From Xestospongia bergquistia (lineage: Eukaryota > Porifera > Demospongiae > Haplosclerida > Petrosiidae), in NCBI GenBank assembly GCA_963965975.1, contig OZ014416.1:3596001-3660000 (forward strand): a stretch of 64,000 nt of DNA, given 5' to 3'. Position 1 is the stretch's first letter; each line of letters starts with the position of its first letter. A model generated the notes under the pieces. That model was given only the letters and a program-made list of their open reading frames with translations. It had not been told where the DNA came from and did not search any database. The position numbers and the translations under genes were made by a program. Below are positions 1-13,370 of this stretch, one piece after another.

Positions 1-3000
1 AGAGAAGTTTATAAAGTAAACTGCTTAGTCTAAAGGACACTATGGCACTAATTTAGTAAACAGCTATTAACAGTTTAGTAAGTTAGTTTGCATTAACGAT
101 CTAAAGTCTTTAAAATAAAGACTTTAGAAGGTTTAGACTATTGAGAGAAGTTTATAAAGTAAACTGCTAAGTCTAAAGGACTTTATGGCACTAACTAAGT
201 AAACAGCTATTAACAGTTTAGTAAGTTAGTTTGCATTAACGCTCTAAAGACTTTAAGTTAAAGACTTTAGAAGGTTTAGACTATTCAGAGAAGTTTATAA
301 AGTAAACTGTTTAGTCTAAAGGACTTTATGGCACTAACTAAGTAAACAGCTATTAACAGTTTAGTAAGTTAGTTTGCATTAACGCTCTAAAGTCTTTAAG
401 TTAAAGACTTTAGAAGGTTTAGACTATTGAGAGAAGTTTATAAAGTAAACTGCTAAGTCTAAAGGACTTTATCGCACTAACTAAATAAACAGTTATTAAC
501 AGTTCAGAAAGTTAGTTCGCATTAACGCTCTAAAGTCTTTAAGTGAAAGACTTTAGAAGGTTTAGACTATTGAGAAAAGTTTATAAAGTAAACTGCTCAG
601 TCTAAAGGACTTTATGGCACTAACTAAATAAACAGCTATTAACAGTTTAGTAAGTTATTTTGCATTAACGCAATAAGGTCTTTAAGTTAAAGAATTTAGT
701 AGGTATAGACTATTAAAAGAAGTTTATAAAGTAAACTGCTAAGTCTAAAGGACTTTTTGCTACGAACTAAATAAACAGCTATAAACAGTTTAGTAAGTTA
801 GTTTGCATTAACGCTCTAAAGTCTTTAAGGTAAAGACTTTAGAAGGTTTAGACTATTGACAGAAGTTTATAAAGTAAACTGCTTAGTCTAAAGGACTTTA
901 TGGCACTAACTAAATAAACAGCTATTAACAGTTTAGTAAGTTAGTTTGCATTAACGCTCTAAAGACTTTAAGTTAAAGACTTTAGAATGTTTAGACTATT
1001 CAGAGAAGTTTATAAAGTAAACTGTTTAGTCTAAAGGACTTTATGGCACTAACTAAGTAAACAGCTATTAACAGTTTAGTAAGTTAGTTTGCATTAACGC
1101 TCTAAAGTCTTTAAGTTAAAGACTTTAGAAGGTTTAGACTATTGAGAGAAGTTTATAAAGTAAACTGCTAAGTCTAAAGGACTTTATGGCACTAACTAAA
1201 TAAGCAGCTATTAACAGTTTAGCAAGTTAGTTTGCATTAACGCTCTAAAGTCTTTAAGTTAAAGACTTTAGAAGGTTTAGACTATTGAGAAAAGTTTATA
1301 AAGTAAACTGCTCAGTCTAAAGGACTTTATGGCACTAACTAAATAAACAGTTATTAACAGTTTAGTAAGTTAGTTTGGATTAACGCAATAAGGTCTTTAA
1401 GTTAAAGACTTTAGTAGGTATAGACTATTAAAAGAAGTTTATAAAGTAAACTGCTCAGTCTAAAGGACTTTTTGCTACGAACTAAATAAACAGCTATAAA
1501 CAGTTTAGTAAGTTAGTTTGCATTAACGCTCTAAAGTCTTTAAGTTAAAGACTTTAGAAGGTTTAGACTATTGACAGAAGTTTATAAAGTAAACTGCTTA
1601 GTCTAAAGGACTTTATGACACTAACTAAATAAACAGCTATTAACAGTTTAGTAAGATTGTTCGCATTAACGCTCTAAAGTCTTCAAGTTAAAGACTTTAG
1701 AAGGTTTAGACTATTCAGAGAAGTTTATAAAGTAAGTGCTTAGTCTAAAGGACTTTATGGCACTAACTAAATAAACAGCTATTAACAGTTTAGTAAGTTA
1801 GTTTGCATTAACGCTCTAAAGTCTTTAAGTTAAAGACTTTAGAAGGTTTATACTATTGAGAGAAGTTTATAAAAAAACTGCTTATTCTAAAGGACTTTAT
1901 GGCACTAACTAAGTAAACAGCTATTAACAGTTTAGTAAGTTAGTTTGCATTAACGCTTTAAAGTCTTTTAGAAAAGACTTTAGAAGGTTTACGCTATAGA
2001 GATAAGTTTATAAAGTAAACTGTTCAGTCTAAAGGACTTTATGGCACTAACTAAATAAACAGCTATTAACAGTTTAGTAAGTTAGTTTGCATTAACGCTC
2101 TAAAGTCTTTAAGTTAAAGACTTTAGAAGGTTTAGACTATTGAGAGAAGTTCATATAGTAAACTTCTCAGTCTAAAGGACTTTATGGCACTAACTAAATA
2201 AACAGCTATTAACAGTTTAGTAAGTTAGTTTGCATTAATGCTCTAAAGTCTTTAAGTTAAAGACTTTAGAAGGTTTAGACTATTCACAGAAGATTATAAA
2301 GTAAACTGTTAAGTCTAAAGGACTTTATGGCACTAACTAAATAAACAGCTATTAACAGTTTAGTAAGTTAGTTTGCATTAACGCTCTAAAGTCTTTTAGA
2401 AAAGACTTTAGAAGGTTTAGGCTATAGAGATAAGTTTATAAAGTAAACTGTTCAGTCTAAAGGACTTTATGGCACTAACTAAATAAACAGCTATTAACAG
2501 TTTAGTAAGTTAGTTTGCATTAACGCTCTAAAGTCTTTAAGTTAAAGACTTTAGAAGGTTTAGACTATTGAGAGAAGTTCATAAAGTAAACTTCTCAGTC
2601 TAAAGGACTTTATGGCACTAACTAAATAAACAGCTATTAACAGTTTAGTAAGTTAGTTTGCATTAATGCTCTAAAGTCTTTAAGTTAAAGACTTTAGAAG
2701 GTTTAGACTATTCACAGAAGATTATAAAGTAAACTGCTAAGTCTAAAGGACTTTATGGCTCTAACTAAATAAACAGCTATTAACAGTTTAGTAAGTTAGT
2801 TTGCATTAATGCTCTAAAGTCTTTAAGTTAAAGACTTTAGAAGGTATAGACTATTGAGAGAAGTTTATAAAGTAAACTGCTCAGTCTAAAGGACTTTTTG
2901 CTACTAACTAAATAAACAGCTATAAACAGTTTAGTAAGTTAGTTTGCATTAACGCTCTAAAGTCTTTAAGTTAAAGACTTTAGAATGTTTAGACTATTGA

Positions 3001-4429
3001 CAGAAGTGTAGAAAGTAAACTGCTTAGTCTAAAGGACTTTATGGCACTAACTAAATAAACAGCTATTAACAGTTTAGTAAGTTAGTTTGCATTAACGCTC
3101 TAAAGTCTTTAAGTTAAAGACTTTAGAAGGTTTAGACTATTGAGAGAAGTTTATAAAGTAAACTGCTCAGTCTAAGGGACTCTATGGCACTAACTAAGTG
3201 AACAGCTATTAACAGTTTAGTAAGTTCGTTTGCATTAACGCTCTAAAGTCTTTAAAATAAAGACTTTAGAAGGTTTAGACTATTCAGAGAAGTTTATAAA
3301 GTAAAATGCTCAGTCTAAAGGACTTTATGGCTCTAACTAAATAAACAGCTATTAACAGTTTAGTAAGTTAGTTTGCATTAACGCTATAAAGTCTTTAAGT
3401 TAAAGACTTTAGAAGGTTTAGACTATTCACAGAAGTTTATAAAGTAAACTGCTAAGTCTAAAGGACTTTATGGCACTAACTAAATAAAGAGCTATTAACA
3501 GTTTAGTAAGTTAGTTTGCATTAACGCTCTAAAGTCTTTAAGTTAAAGAGTTTAGAAGGTTTAGACTATTGAGAGAAGTTTATAAAGTAAACTGCTCAGT
3601 CTAAAGGACTTTATGGCACTAACTAAGTAAACTGCTATTAACAGTTTAGTAAGTTAGTTTGCATTAACGCTCTAAAGTCTTTAAGATAAAGACTTTAGAA
3701 GGTTTAGACTATTGAGAGAAGTTTATAAAGTAAACTGCTCAGTCTAAAGGACTTTATGGCACTAATTAAATATACAGCTATTAACAGTTTGGTAAGTTAG
3801 TTTGCATTAACGCTCTAAAGTCTTTAAGTTAAAGACTTTAGAAGGTTCAGAGAAGTTTATAAAGTAAACTGCTTAGTCTAAACGACTTTATGGCACTAAC
3901 TAAATAAACAGCTATTAACAGTTTAGTAAGTTTGTTTGCATTAACGCTCTAAAGTCTTTAAGTTAAAGACTTTAGAAGGTTTAGACTATTCAGAGAAGTT
4001 TATAAAGTAAATTGCTTAGTCTAAAGGACTTTATTGCACTAACTAAATAAACAGCTATTAACAGTTTAGTAAGTTAGTTTGCAATAACGCTATAAAGTCT
4101 TTAAGTTAAAGACTTTAGAAGGTTTAGACTATTGAGAGAAGTTTATAAAGTAAACTGCTTAGTCTAAAGGACACTATGGCACTAATTTAGTAAACAGCTA
4201 TTAACAGTTTAGTAAGTTAGTTTGCATTAACGATCTAAAGTCTTTAAGATAAAGACTTTAGAAGGTTTAGACTATTGAGAGAAGTTTATAAAGTAAACTG
4301 CTAAGTCTAAAGGACTTTATGGCACTAACTAAGTAAACAGCTATTAACAGTTTAGTAAGTTAGTTTGCATTAACGCTCTAAAGACTTTAAGTTAAAGACT
4401 TTAGAAGGTTTAGACTATTCAGAGAAGTT

Positions 4430-7400
4430 TATAAAGTAAACTGTTTAGTCTAAAGGACTTTATGGCACTAACTAAGTAAACAGCTATTAACAGTTTAGTA
4501 AGTTAGTTTGCATTCACGCTCTAAAGTCTTTAAGTTAAAGACTTTAGAAGGTTTAGACTATTGAGAGAAGTTTATAAAGTAAATAGCTTAGTCTAAAGGA
4601 CTTTATGGCACTAACTAAATAAGCAGCTATTAACAGTTTAGTAAGTTAGTTTGCATTAACGCTCTAAAGTCTTTAAGTTAAAGACTTTAGAAGGTTTAGA
4701 CTATTGAAAAAAGTTTTTAAAGTAAACTGCTCAGTCTAAAGGACTTTATGGCACTAACTAAATAAACAGTTATTAACAGTTTAGTAAGTTAGTTTGAATT
4801 AATGCAATAAGGTCTTTAAGTTAAAGACTTTAGTAGGTATAGACTATTAAAAGAAGTTTATAAAGTAAACTGCTCTGTCTAAAGGACTTTTTGCTACGAA
4901 CTAAATAAACAGCTATAAACAGTTTAGTAAGTTAGTTTGCATTAACGCTCTAAAGTCTTTAAGTTAAAGACTTTAGAAGGTTTAGACTATTGACAGAAGT
5001 TTATAAAGTAAACTGCTTAGTCTAAAGGACTTTATGACACTAACTAAATAAACAGCTATTAACAGTTTAGTAAGATTGTTCGCATTAACGCTCTAAAGTC
5101 TTCAAGTTAAAGACTTTAGAAGGTTTAGACTATTCAGAGAAGTTTATAAAGTAAGTGCTTAGTCTAAAGGACTTTATGGCACTAACTAAATAAACAGCTA
5201 TTAACTGTTTAGTAAGTTAGTTTGCATTAACGCTCTAAAGTCTTTAAGTTAAAGACTTTAGAAGGTTTATACTATTGAGAGAAGTTTATAAAGTAAACTG
5301 CTTAGTCTAAAGGACTTTATGGCACTAACTAAGTAAACAGCTATTAACAGTTTAGTAAGTTAGTTTGCATTAACGTTTTAAAGTCTTTTAGAAAAGACTT
5401 TAGAAGGTTTAGGCTATTGAGATAAGTTTATAAAGTAAACTGTTCAGTCTAAAGGACTTTATGGCACTAACTAAATAAACAGCTATTAACAGTTTAGTAA
5501 GTTAGTTTGCATTAACGCTCTAAAGTCTTTTAGTTGAAGACTTTAGAAGGTTTAGACTATTGAGAGAAGTTCATAAAGTAAACTTCTCAGTCTAAAGGAC
5601 TTTATGGCACTAACTAAATAAACAGCTATTAACAGTTTAGTAAGTTAGTTTGCATTAATGCTCTAAAGTCTTTAAGTTAAAGACTTTAGAAGGTTTAGAC
5701 TATTCACAGAAGATTATAAAGTAAACTGCTCAGTCTAAAGGACTTTATGGCACTAACTAAATAAACAGCTATTAACAGTTTAGTAAGTTAGTTTGTATTA
5801 ATGCTCTAAAGTCTTTAAGTTAAAGACTTTAGAAGGTATAGACTATTGTGAGAAGTTTATAAAGTAAACTGCTCAGTCTAAAGGACTTTTTGCTACTAAC
5901 TAAATAAACAGCTATAAACAGTTTAGTAAGTTAGTTAGCATTAACGCTCTAAAGTCTTTAAGTTAAAGACTTTAGAAGGTTTAGACTATTGACAGAAGTT
6001 TATAAAGTAAACTGCTTAGTCTAAAGGACTTTATGGCACTAAATAAATAAACAGCTATTAACAGTTTAGTAAGTTAGTTTGCATTAACGCTCTAAAGTCT
6101 TTAAGTTAAAGACTTTAGAAGGTTTAGACTATTGAGAGAAGTTTATAAAGTAAACTGCTCAGTCTAAAGGACTCTATGGCACTAACTAAGTGAACAGCTA
6201 TTAACAGTTTAGTAAGCTAGTTTGCATTAAAGCTCTAAAGTCTTTAAGATAAAGACTATAGAAGGTTTAGACTATTGAGAGAAGTTTATAAAGTAAACTG
6301 CTCAGTCTAAAGGACTTTATGGCACTAATTAAATATACAGCTATTAACAGTTTAGTAAGTTAGTTTGCATTAACGCTCTAAAGTCTTTAAGTTAAAGACT
6401 TTAGAAGGTTCAGAGAAGTTTATAATGTAAACTGCTTAGTCTAAACGACTTTATGGCACTAACTAAATAAACAGCTATTAACAGTTTAGTAAGTTTGTTT
6501 GCATTAACGCTCTAAAGTCTTTAAGTTAAAGACTTTAGAAGGTTTAGACTATTCAGAGAAGTTTATAAAGTAAATTGCTTAGTCTAAAGGACTTTATTGC
6601 ACTAACTAAATAAACAGCTATTAACAGTTTAGTAAGTTAGTTTGCATTAACGGGATAAAGTCTTTAAGTTAAAGACTTTAGAAGGTTTAGACTATTGAGA
6701 GAAGTTTATAAAGTAAACTGCTTAGTCTAAAGGACACTATGGCACTAATTTAGTAAACAGCTATTAACAGTTTAGTAAGTTAGTTTGCATTAACGATCTA
6801 AAGTCTTTAAGATAAAGACTTTAGAAGGTTTAGACTATTGAGAGAAGTTTATAAAGTAAACTGCTAAGTCTAAAGGACTTTATGGCACTAACTAAGTAAA
6901 CAGCTATTAACAGTTTAGTAAGTTAGTTTGCATTAACGCTCTAAAGACTTTAAGTTAAAGACTTTAGAAGGTTTAGAGTATTCAGAGAAGTTTATAAAGT
7001 AAACTGTTTAGTCTAAAGGACTTTATGGCACTAACTAAGTAAACAGCTATTAACAGTTTAGTAAGTTAGTTTGCATTAACGCTCTAAAGTCTTTAAGTTA
7101 AAGACTTTAGAAGGTTTAGACTATTGAGAGAAGTTTATAAAGTAAACTGCTAAGTCTAAAGGACTTTATGGCACTAACTAAATAAGCAGCTATTAACAGT
7201 TTAGTAAGTTAGTTTGCATTAACGCTCTAAAGTCTTTAAGTGAAAGACTTTAGAAGGTTTAGACTATTGAGAAAAGTTTATAAAGTAAACTGCTCAGTCT
7301 AAAGGACTTTATGGCACTAACTAAATAAACAGCTATTAACAGTTTAGTAAGTTATTTTGCATTAACGCAATAAGGTCTTTAAGTTAAAGACTTTAGTAGG

Positions 7401-8830
7401 TATAGACTATTAAAAGAAGTTTATAAAGTAAACTGCTCAGTCTAAAGGACTTTTTGCTTCGAACTAAATAAACAGCTATAAACAGTTTAGTAAGTTAGTT
7501 TGCATTAACGCTCTAAAGTCTTTAAGGTAAAGACTTTAGAAGGTTTAGACTATTGACAGAAGTTTATAAAGTAAACTGCTTAGTCTAAAGGACTTTATGG
7601 CACTAACTAAATAAACAGCTATTAACAGTTTAGTAAGTTAGTTTGCATTAACGCTCTAAAGACTTTAAGTTAAAGACTTTAGAAGGTTTAGACTATTCAG
7701 AGAAGTTTATAAAGTAAACTGTTTAGTCTAAAGGACTTTATGGCACTAACTAAGTAAACAGCTATTAACAGTTTAGTAAGTTAGTTTGCATTAACGCTCT
7801 AAAGTCTTTAAGTTAAAGACTTTAGAAGGTTTAGACTATTGAGAGAAGTTTATAAAGTAAACTGCTAAGTCTAAAGGACTTTATGGCACTAACTAAATAA
7901 GCAGCTATTAACAGTTTAGTAAGTTAGTTTGCATTAACGCTCTAAAGTCTTTAAGTTAAAGACTTTAGAAGGTTTAGACTATTGAGAAAAGTTTATAAAG
8001 TAAACTGCTCAGTCTAAAGGACTTTATGGCACTAACTAAATAAACAGCTATTAACAGTTTGGTAAGTTAGTTTGGATTAACGCAATAAGGTCTTTAAGTT
8101 AAAGACTTTAGTAGGTATAGACTATTAAAAGAAGTTTATAAAGTAAACTGCTCAGTCTAAAGGACTTTTTGCTACGAACTAAATAAACAGCTATAAACAG
8201 TTTAGTAAGTTAGTTTGCATTAACGCTCTAAAGTCTTTAAGTTAAAGACTTTAGAAGGTTTAGACTATTGACAGAAGTTTATAAAGTAAACTGCTTAGTC
8301 TAAAGGACTTTATGACACTAACTAAATAAACAGCTATTAACAGTTTAGTAAGATTGTTCGCATTAACGCTCTAAAGTCTTCAAGTTAAAGACTTTAGAAG
8401 GTTTAGACTATTCAGAGAAGTTTATAAAGTAAGTGCTTAGTCTAAAGGACTTTATGGCACTAACTAAATAAACAGCTATTAACAGTTTAGTAAGTTAGTT
8501 TGCATTAACGCTCTAAAGTCTTTAACTTAAAGACTTTAGAAGGTTTATACTATTGAGAGAAGTTTATAAAGTAAACTGCTTAGTCTAAAGGACTTTATGG
8601 CACTAACTAAGTAAACAGCTATTAACAGTTTAGTAAGTTAGTTTGCATTAACGCTCTAAAGTCTTTTAGAAAAGACTTTAGAAGGTTTAGGCTATTGAGA
8701 TAAGTTTATAAAGTAAACTGTTCAGTCTAAAGGACTTTATGGCACTAACTAAATAAACAGCTATTAACAGTTTAGTAAGTTAGTTTGCATTAACGCTCTA
8801 AAGTCTTTAAGTTAAAGACTTTAGAAGGTT
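4430..8830 (+). repeat. Higher-order satellite block A, first copy
   Basis: About 4.4 kb of satellite that recurs at 13,280-17,680, offset about 8,846-8,847 bp. Rare variants are shared in order: GAATTAA-GCAATAAGG near 4,795/13,641; AAGATTGTTCGC at 5,070/13,917; ATTGTGAGAAG near 5,843/14,690; AAGCTAG at 6,211/15,057; the truncated monomer junction GGTTCAGAG near 6,408/15,254; GGACACTATGG at 6,734/15,580. Matching order plus a constant offset indicates block duplication rather than independent monomer mutation. Confidence 0.85.
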
Positions 8831-9687
8831 TAGACTATTCAGAGAAGTTTATAAAGTAAATTGCTTAGTCTAAAGGACTTTATTGCACTAACTAAATAAA
8901 CAGCTATTAACAGTTTAGTAAGTTAGTTTGCATTAACGGTATAAAGTCTTTAAGTTAAAGACTTTAGAAGGTTTAGACTATTGAGAGAAGTTTATAAAGT
9001 AAACTGCTTAGTCTAAAGGACACTATGGCACTAATTTAGTAAACAGCTATTAACAGTTTAGTAAGTTAGTTTGCATTAACGATCTAAAGTCTTTAAGATA
9101 AAGACTTTAGAAGGTTTACACTATTGAGAGAAGTTTATAAAGTAAACTGCTAAGTCTAAAGGACTTTATGGCACTAACTAAGTAAACAGCTATTAACAGT
9201 TTAGTAAGTTAGTTTGCATTAACGCTCTAAAGTCTTTAACTTAAAGAGTTTAGAAGGTTTAGACTATTCAGAGAAGTTTATAAAGTAAATTGCTTAGTCT
9301 AAAGGACTTTATTGCACTAACTAAATAAACAGCTATTAACAGTTTAGTAAGTTAGTTTGCATTAACGGTATAAAGTCTTTAAGTTAAAGACTTTAGAAGG
9401 TTTAGACTATTGAGAGAAGTTTATAAAGTAAACTGCTTAGTCTAAAGGACACTATGGCACTAATTTAGTAAACAGCTATTAACAGTTTAGTAAGTTAGTT
9501 TGCATTAACGATCTAAAGTCTTTAAGATAAAGACTTTAGAAGGTTTAGACTATTGAGAGAAGTTTATAAAGTAAACTGCTAAGTCTAAAGGACTTTATGG
9601 CACTAACTAAGTAAACAGCTATTAACAGTTTAGTAAGTTAGTTTGCATTAACGCTCTAAAGACTTTAAGTTAAAGACTTTAGAAGGT
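8830..9687 (+). repeat. Local duplication of a three-monomer satellite unit
   Basis: Two adjacent runs of three monomers offset by exactly 429 bp (3 x 143). Each run has, in order, a monomer with TTATTGCACTAAC and CGGTATAAAG, a monomer with GGACACTATGGCACTAATTTAG and CGATCTAAAG, and a monomer with CTAAGTCTAAAGG. GGACACTATGG falls at 9,020 and 9,449. This is the most recent-looking expansion step visible in the array. Confidence 0.8.
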
Positions 9688-12600
9688 TTAGAGTATTCAG
9701 AGAAGTTTATAAAGTAAACTGTTTAGTCTAAAGGACTTTATGGCACTAACTAAGTAAACAGCTATTAACAGTTTAGTAAGTTAGTTTGCATTAACGCTCT
9801 AAAGTCTTTAAGTTAAAGACTTTAGAAGGTTTAGACTATTGAGAGAAGTTTATAAAGTAAACTGCTAAGTCTAAAGGACTTTATGGCACTAACTAAATAA
9901 GCAGCTATTAACAGTTTAGTAAGTTAGTTTGCATTAACGCTCTAAAGTCTTTAAGTGAAAGACTTTAGAAGGTTTAGACTATTGAGAAAAGTTTATAAAG
10001 TAAACTGCTCAGTCTAAAGGACTTTATGGCACTAACTAAATAAACAGCTATTAACAGTTTAGTAAGTTATTTTGCATTAACGCAATAAGGTCTTTAAGTT
10101 AAAGACTTTAGTAGGTATAGACTATTAAAGGAAGTTTATAAAGTAAACTGCTCAGTCTAAAGGACTTTTTGCTACGAACTAAATAAACAGCTATAAACAG
10201 TTTAGTAAGTTAGTTTGCATTAACGCTCTAAAGTCTTTAAGGTAAAGACTTTAGAAGGTTTAGACTATTGACAGAAGTTTATAAAGTAAACTGCTTAGTC
10301 TAAAGGACTTTATGGCACTAACTAAATAAACAGCTATTAACAGTTTAGTAAGTTAGTTTGCATTAACGCTCTAAAGACTTTAAGTTAAAGACTTTAGAAG
10401 GTTTAGACTATTCAGAGAAGTTTATAAAGTAAACTGTTTAGTCTAAAGGACTTTATGGCACTAACTAAGTAAACAGCTATTAACAGTTTAGTAAGTTAGT
10501 TTGCATTAACGCTCTAAAGTCTTTAAGTTAAAGACTTTAGAAGGTTTAGACTATTGAGAGAAGTTTATAAAGTAAACTGCTAAGTCTAAAGGACTTTATG
10601 GCACTAACTAAATAAGCAGCTATTAACAGTTTAGTAAGTTAGTTTGCATTAACGCTCTAAAGTCTTTAAGTTAAAGACTTTAGAAGGTTTAGACTATTGA
10701 GAAAAGTTTATAAAGTAAACTGCTCAGTCTAAAGGACTTTATGGCACTAACTAAATAAACAGTTATTAACAGTTTAGTAAGTTAGTTTGGATTAACGCAA
10801 TAAGGTCTTTAAGTTAAAGACTTTAGTAGGTATAGACTATTAAAAGAAGTTTATAAAGTAAACTGCTCAGTCTAAAGGACTTTTTGCTACGAACTAAATA
10901 AACAGCTATAAACAGTTTAGTAAGTTAGTTTGCATTAACGCTCTAAAGTCTTTAAGTTAAAGACTTTAGAAGGTTTAGACTATTGACAGAAGTTTATAAA
11001 GTAAACTGCTTAGTCTAAAGGACTTTATGACACTAACTAAATAAACAGCTATTAACAGTTTAGTAGGATTGTTCGCATTAACGCTCTAAAGTCTTCAAGT
11101 TAAAGACTTTAGAAGGTTTAGACTATTCAGAGAAGTTTATAAAGTAAGTGCTTAGTCTAAAGGACTTTATGGCACTAACTAAATAAACAGCTATTAACAG
11201 TTTAGTAAGTTAGTTTGCATTAACGCTCTAAAGTCTTTAAGTTAAAGACTTTAGAAGGTTTATACTATTGAGAGAAGTTTATAAAGTAAACTGCTTAGTC
11301 TAAAGGACTTTATGGCACTAACTAAGTAAACAGCTATTAACAGTTTAGTAAGTTAGTTTGCATTAACGCTCTAAAGTCTTTTAGAAAAGACTTTAGAAGG
11401 TTTAGGCTATTGAGATAAGTTTATAAAGTAAACTGTTCAGTCTAAAGGACTTTATGGCACTAACTAAATAAACAGCTATTAACAGTTTAGTAAGTTAGTT
11501 TGCATTAACGCTCTAAAGTCTTTAAGTTAAAGACTTTAGAAGGTTTAGACTATTGAGAGTTCATAAAGTAAACTTCTCAGTCTAAAGGACTTTATGGCAC
11601 TAACTAAATAAACAGCTATTAACAGTTTAGTAAGTTAGTTTGCATTAATGCTCTAAAGTCTTTAAGTTAAAGACTTTAGAAGGTTTAGACTATTCACAGA
11701 AGATTATAAAGTAAACTGCTAAGTCTAAAGGACTTTATGGCACTAACTAAATAAACAGCTATTAACAGTTTAGTAAGTTAGTTTGCATTAATGCTCTAAA
11801 GTCTTTAAGTTATAGACTTTAGAAGGTATAGACTATTGAGAGAAGTTTATAAAGTAAACTGCTCAGTCTAAAGGACTTTTTGCTACTAACTAAATAAACA
11901 GCTATAAACAGTTTAGTAAGTTAGTTTGCATTAACGCTCTAAAGTCTTTAAGTTAAAGACTTTAGAAGGTTTAGACTATTGACAGAAGTTTAGAAAGTAA
12001 ACTGCTTAGTCTAAAGGACTTTATGGCACTAACTAAATAAACAGCTATTAACAGTTTAGTAAGTTAGTTTGCATTAACGCTCTAAAGTCTTTAAGTTAAA
12101 GACTTTAGAAGGTTTAGACTATTGAGAGAAGTTTATAAAGTAAACTGCTCAGTCTAAAGGACTCTATGGCACTAACTAAGTGAACAGCTATTAACAGTTT
12201 AGTAAGTTAGTTTGCATTAACGCTCTAAAGTCTTTAAAATAAAGACTTTATAAGGTTTAGACTATTCAGAGAAGTTTATAATGTAAAATGCTCAATCTAA
12301 AGGACTTTATGGCTCTAACTAAATAAACAGCTATTAACAGTTTAGTAAGTTAGTTTGCATTAACGCTATAAAGTCTTTAAGTTAAAGACTTTAGAAGGTT
12401 TAGACTATTCACAGAAGTTATAAAGTAAACTGCTAAGTCTAAAGGACTTTGTGGCACTAACTAAATAAACAGCTATTAACAGTTTAGTAAGTTAGTTTGC
12501 ATTAACGCTCTAAAGTCTTTAAGTTAAAGAGTTTAGAAGGTTTAGACTATTGAGAAAAGTTTATAAAGTAAACTGCTCAGTCTAAAGGACTTTATGGCAC

Positions 12601-13370
12601 TAACTAAATAAACAGCTATTAACAGTTTAGTAAGTTAGTTTGCATTAACGCAATAAGGTCTTTAAGTTAAAGACTTTAGTAGGTATAGACTATTGAGAGA
12701 AGTTTATAAAGTAAACTGCTCAGTCTAAAGGACTTTTTGCTACTAACTAAATAAACAGCTATAAACAGTTTAGTAAGTTAGTTTGCATTAACGCTCTAAA
12801 GTCTTTAAGTTAAAGACTTTAGAAGGTTTAGACTATTGACAGAAGTTTATAAAGTAAACTGCTTAGTCTAAAGGACTTTATGGCACTAACTAAATAAACA
12901 GCTATTAACAGTTTAGTAAGTTAGTTTGCATTAACGCTCTAAAGTCTTTAAGTTAAAGACTTTAGAAGGTTTAGACTATTCAGAGAAGTTTATAAAGTAA
13001 ACTGCGCAGTCTAAAGGACTCTATGGCACTCACTAAGTGAACAGCTATTAACAGTTTAGTAAGTTAGTTTGCATTAACGCTCTAAAGTCTTTAAAATAAA
13101 GACTTTAGAAGGTTTAGACTATTCAGAGAAGTTTATAAAGTAAAATGCTCAGTCCAAAGGACTTTATGGCTCTAACTAAATAAACAGCTATTAACAGTTT
13201 AGTAAGTTAGTTTGCATTAACGCTCTAAAGTCTTTAAGTTAGAGACTTTAGAAGATTAAGACTATTGAGAGAAGTTTATAAAGTAAACTGTTTAGTCTAA
13301 AGGACTTTATGGCACTAACTAAGTAAACAGCTATTAACAGTTTAGTAAGTTAGTTTGCATTAACGCTCTA
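9400..13370 (+). repeat. Higher-order satellite block B, first copy
   Basis: About 4 kb recurring at 15,530-19,215. The offset is 6,131 bp for the first 3.1 kb: GGACACTATGG at 9,449/15,580, a monomer lacking four bases (GAGAGTTCATAAAG) at 11,551/17,682, and ACAGAAGTTATAAAG with one base missing at 12,411/18,542. The offset then becomes 5,845 bp (ACTGCGCAGT at 13,001/18,846). The 286-bp difference is exactly two monomers, present here near 12,541-12,830 and absent from the second copy. Confidence 0.85.
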
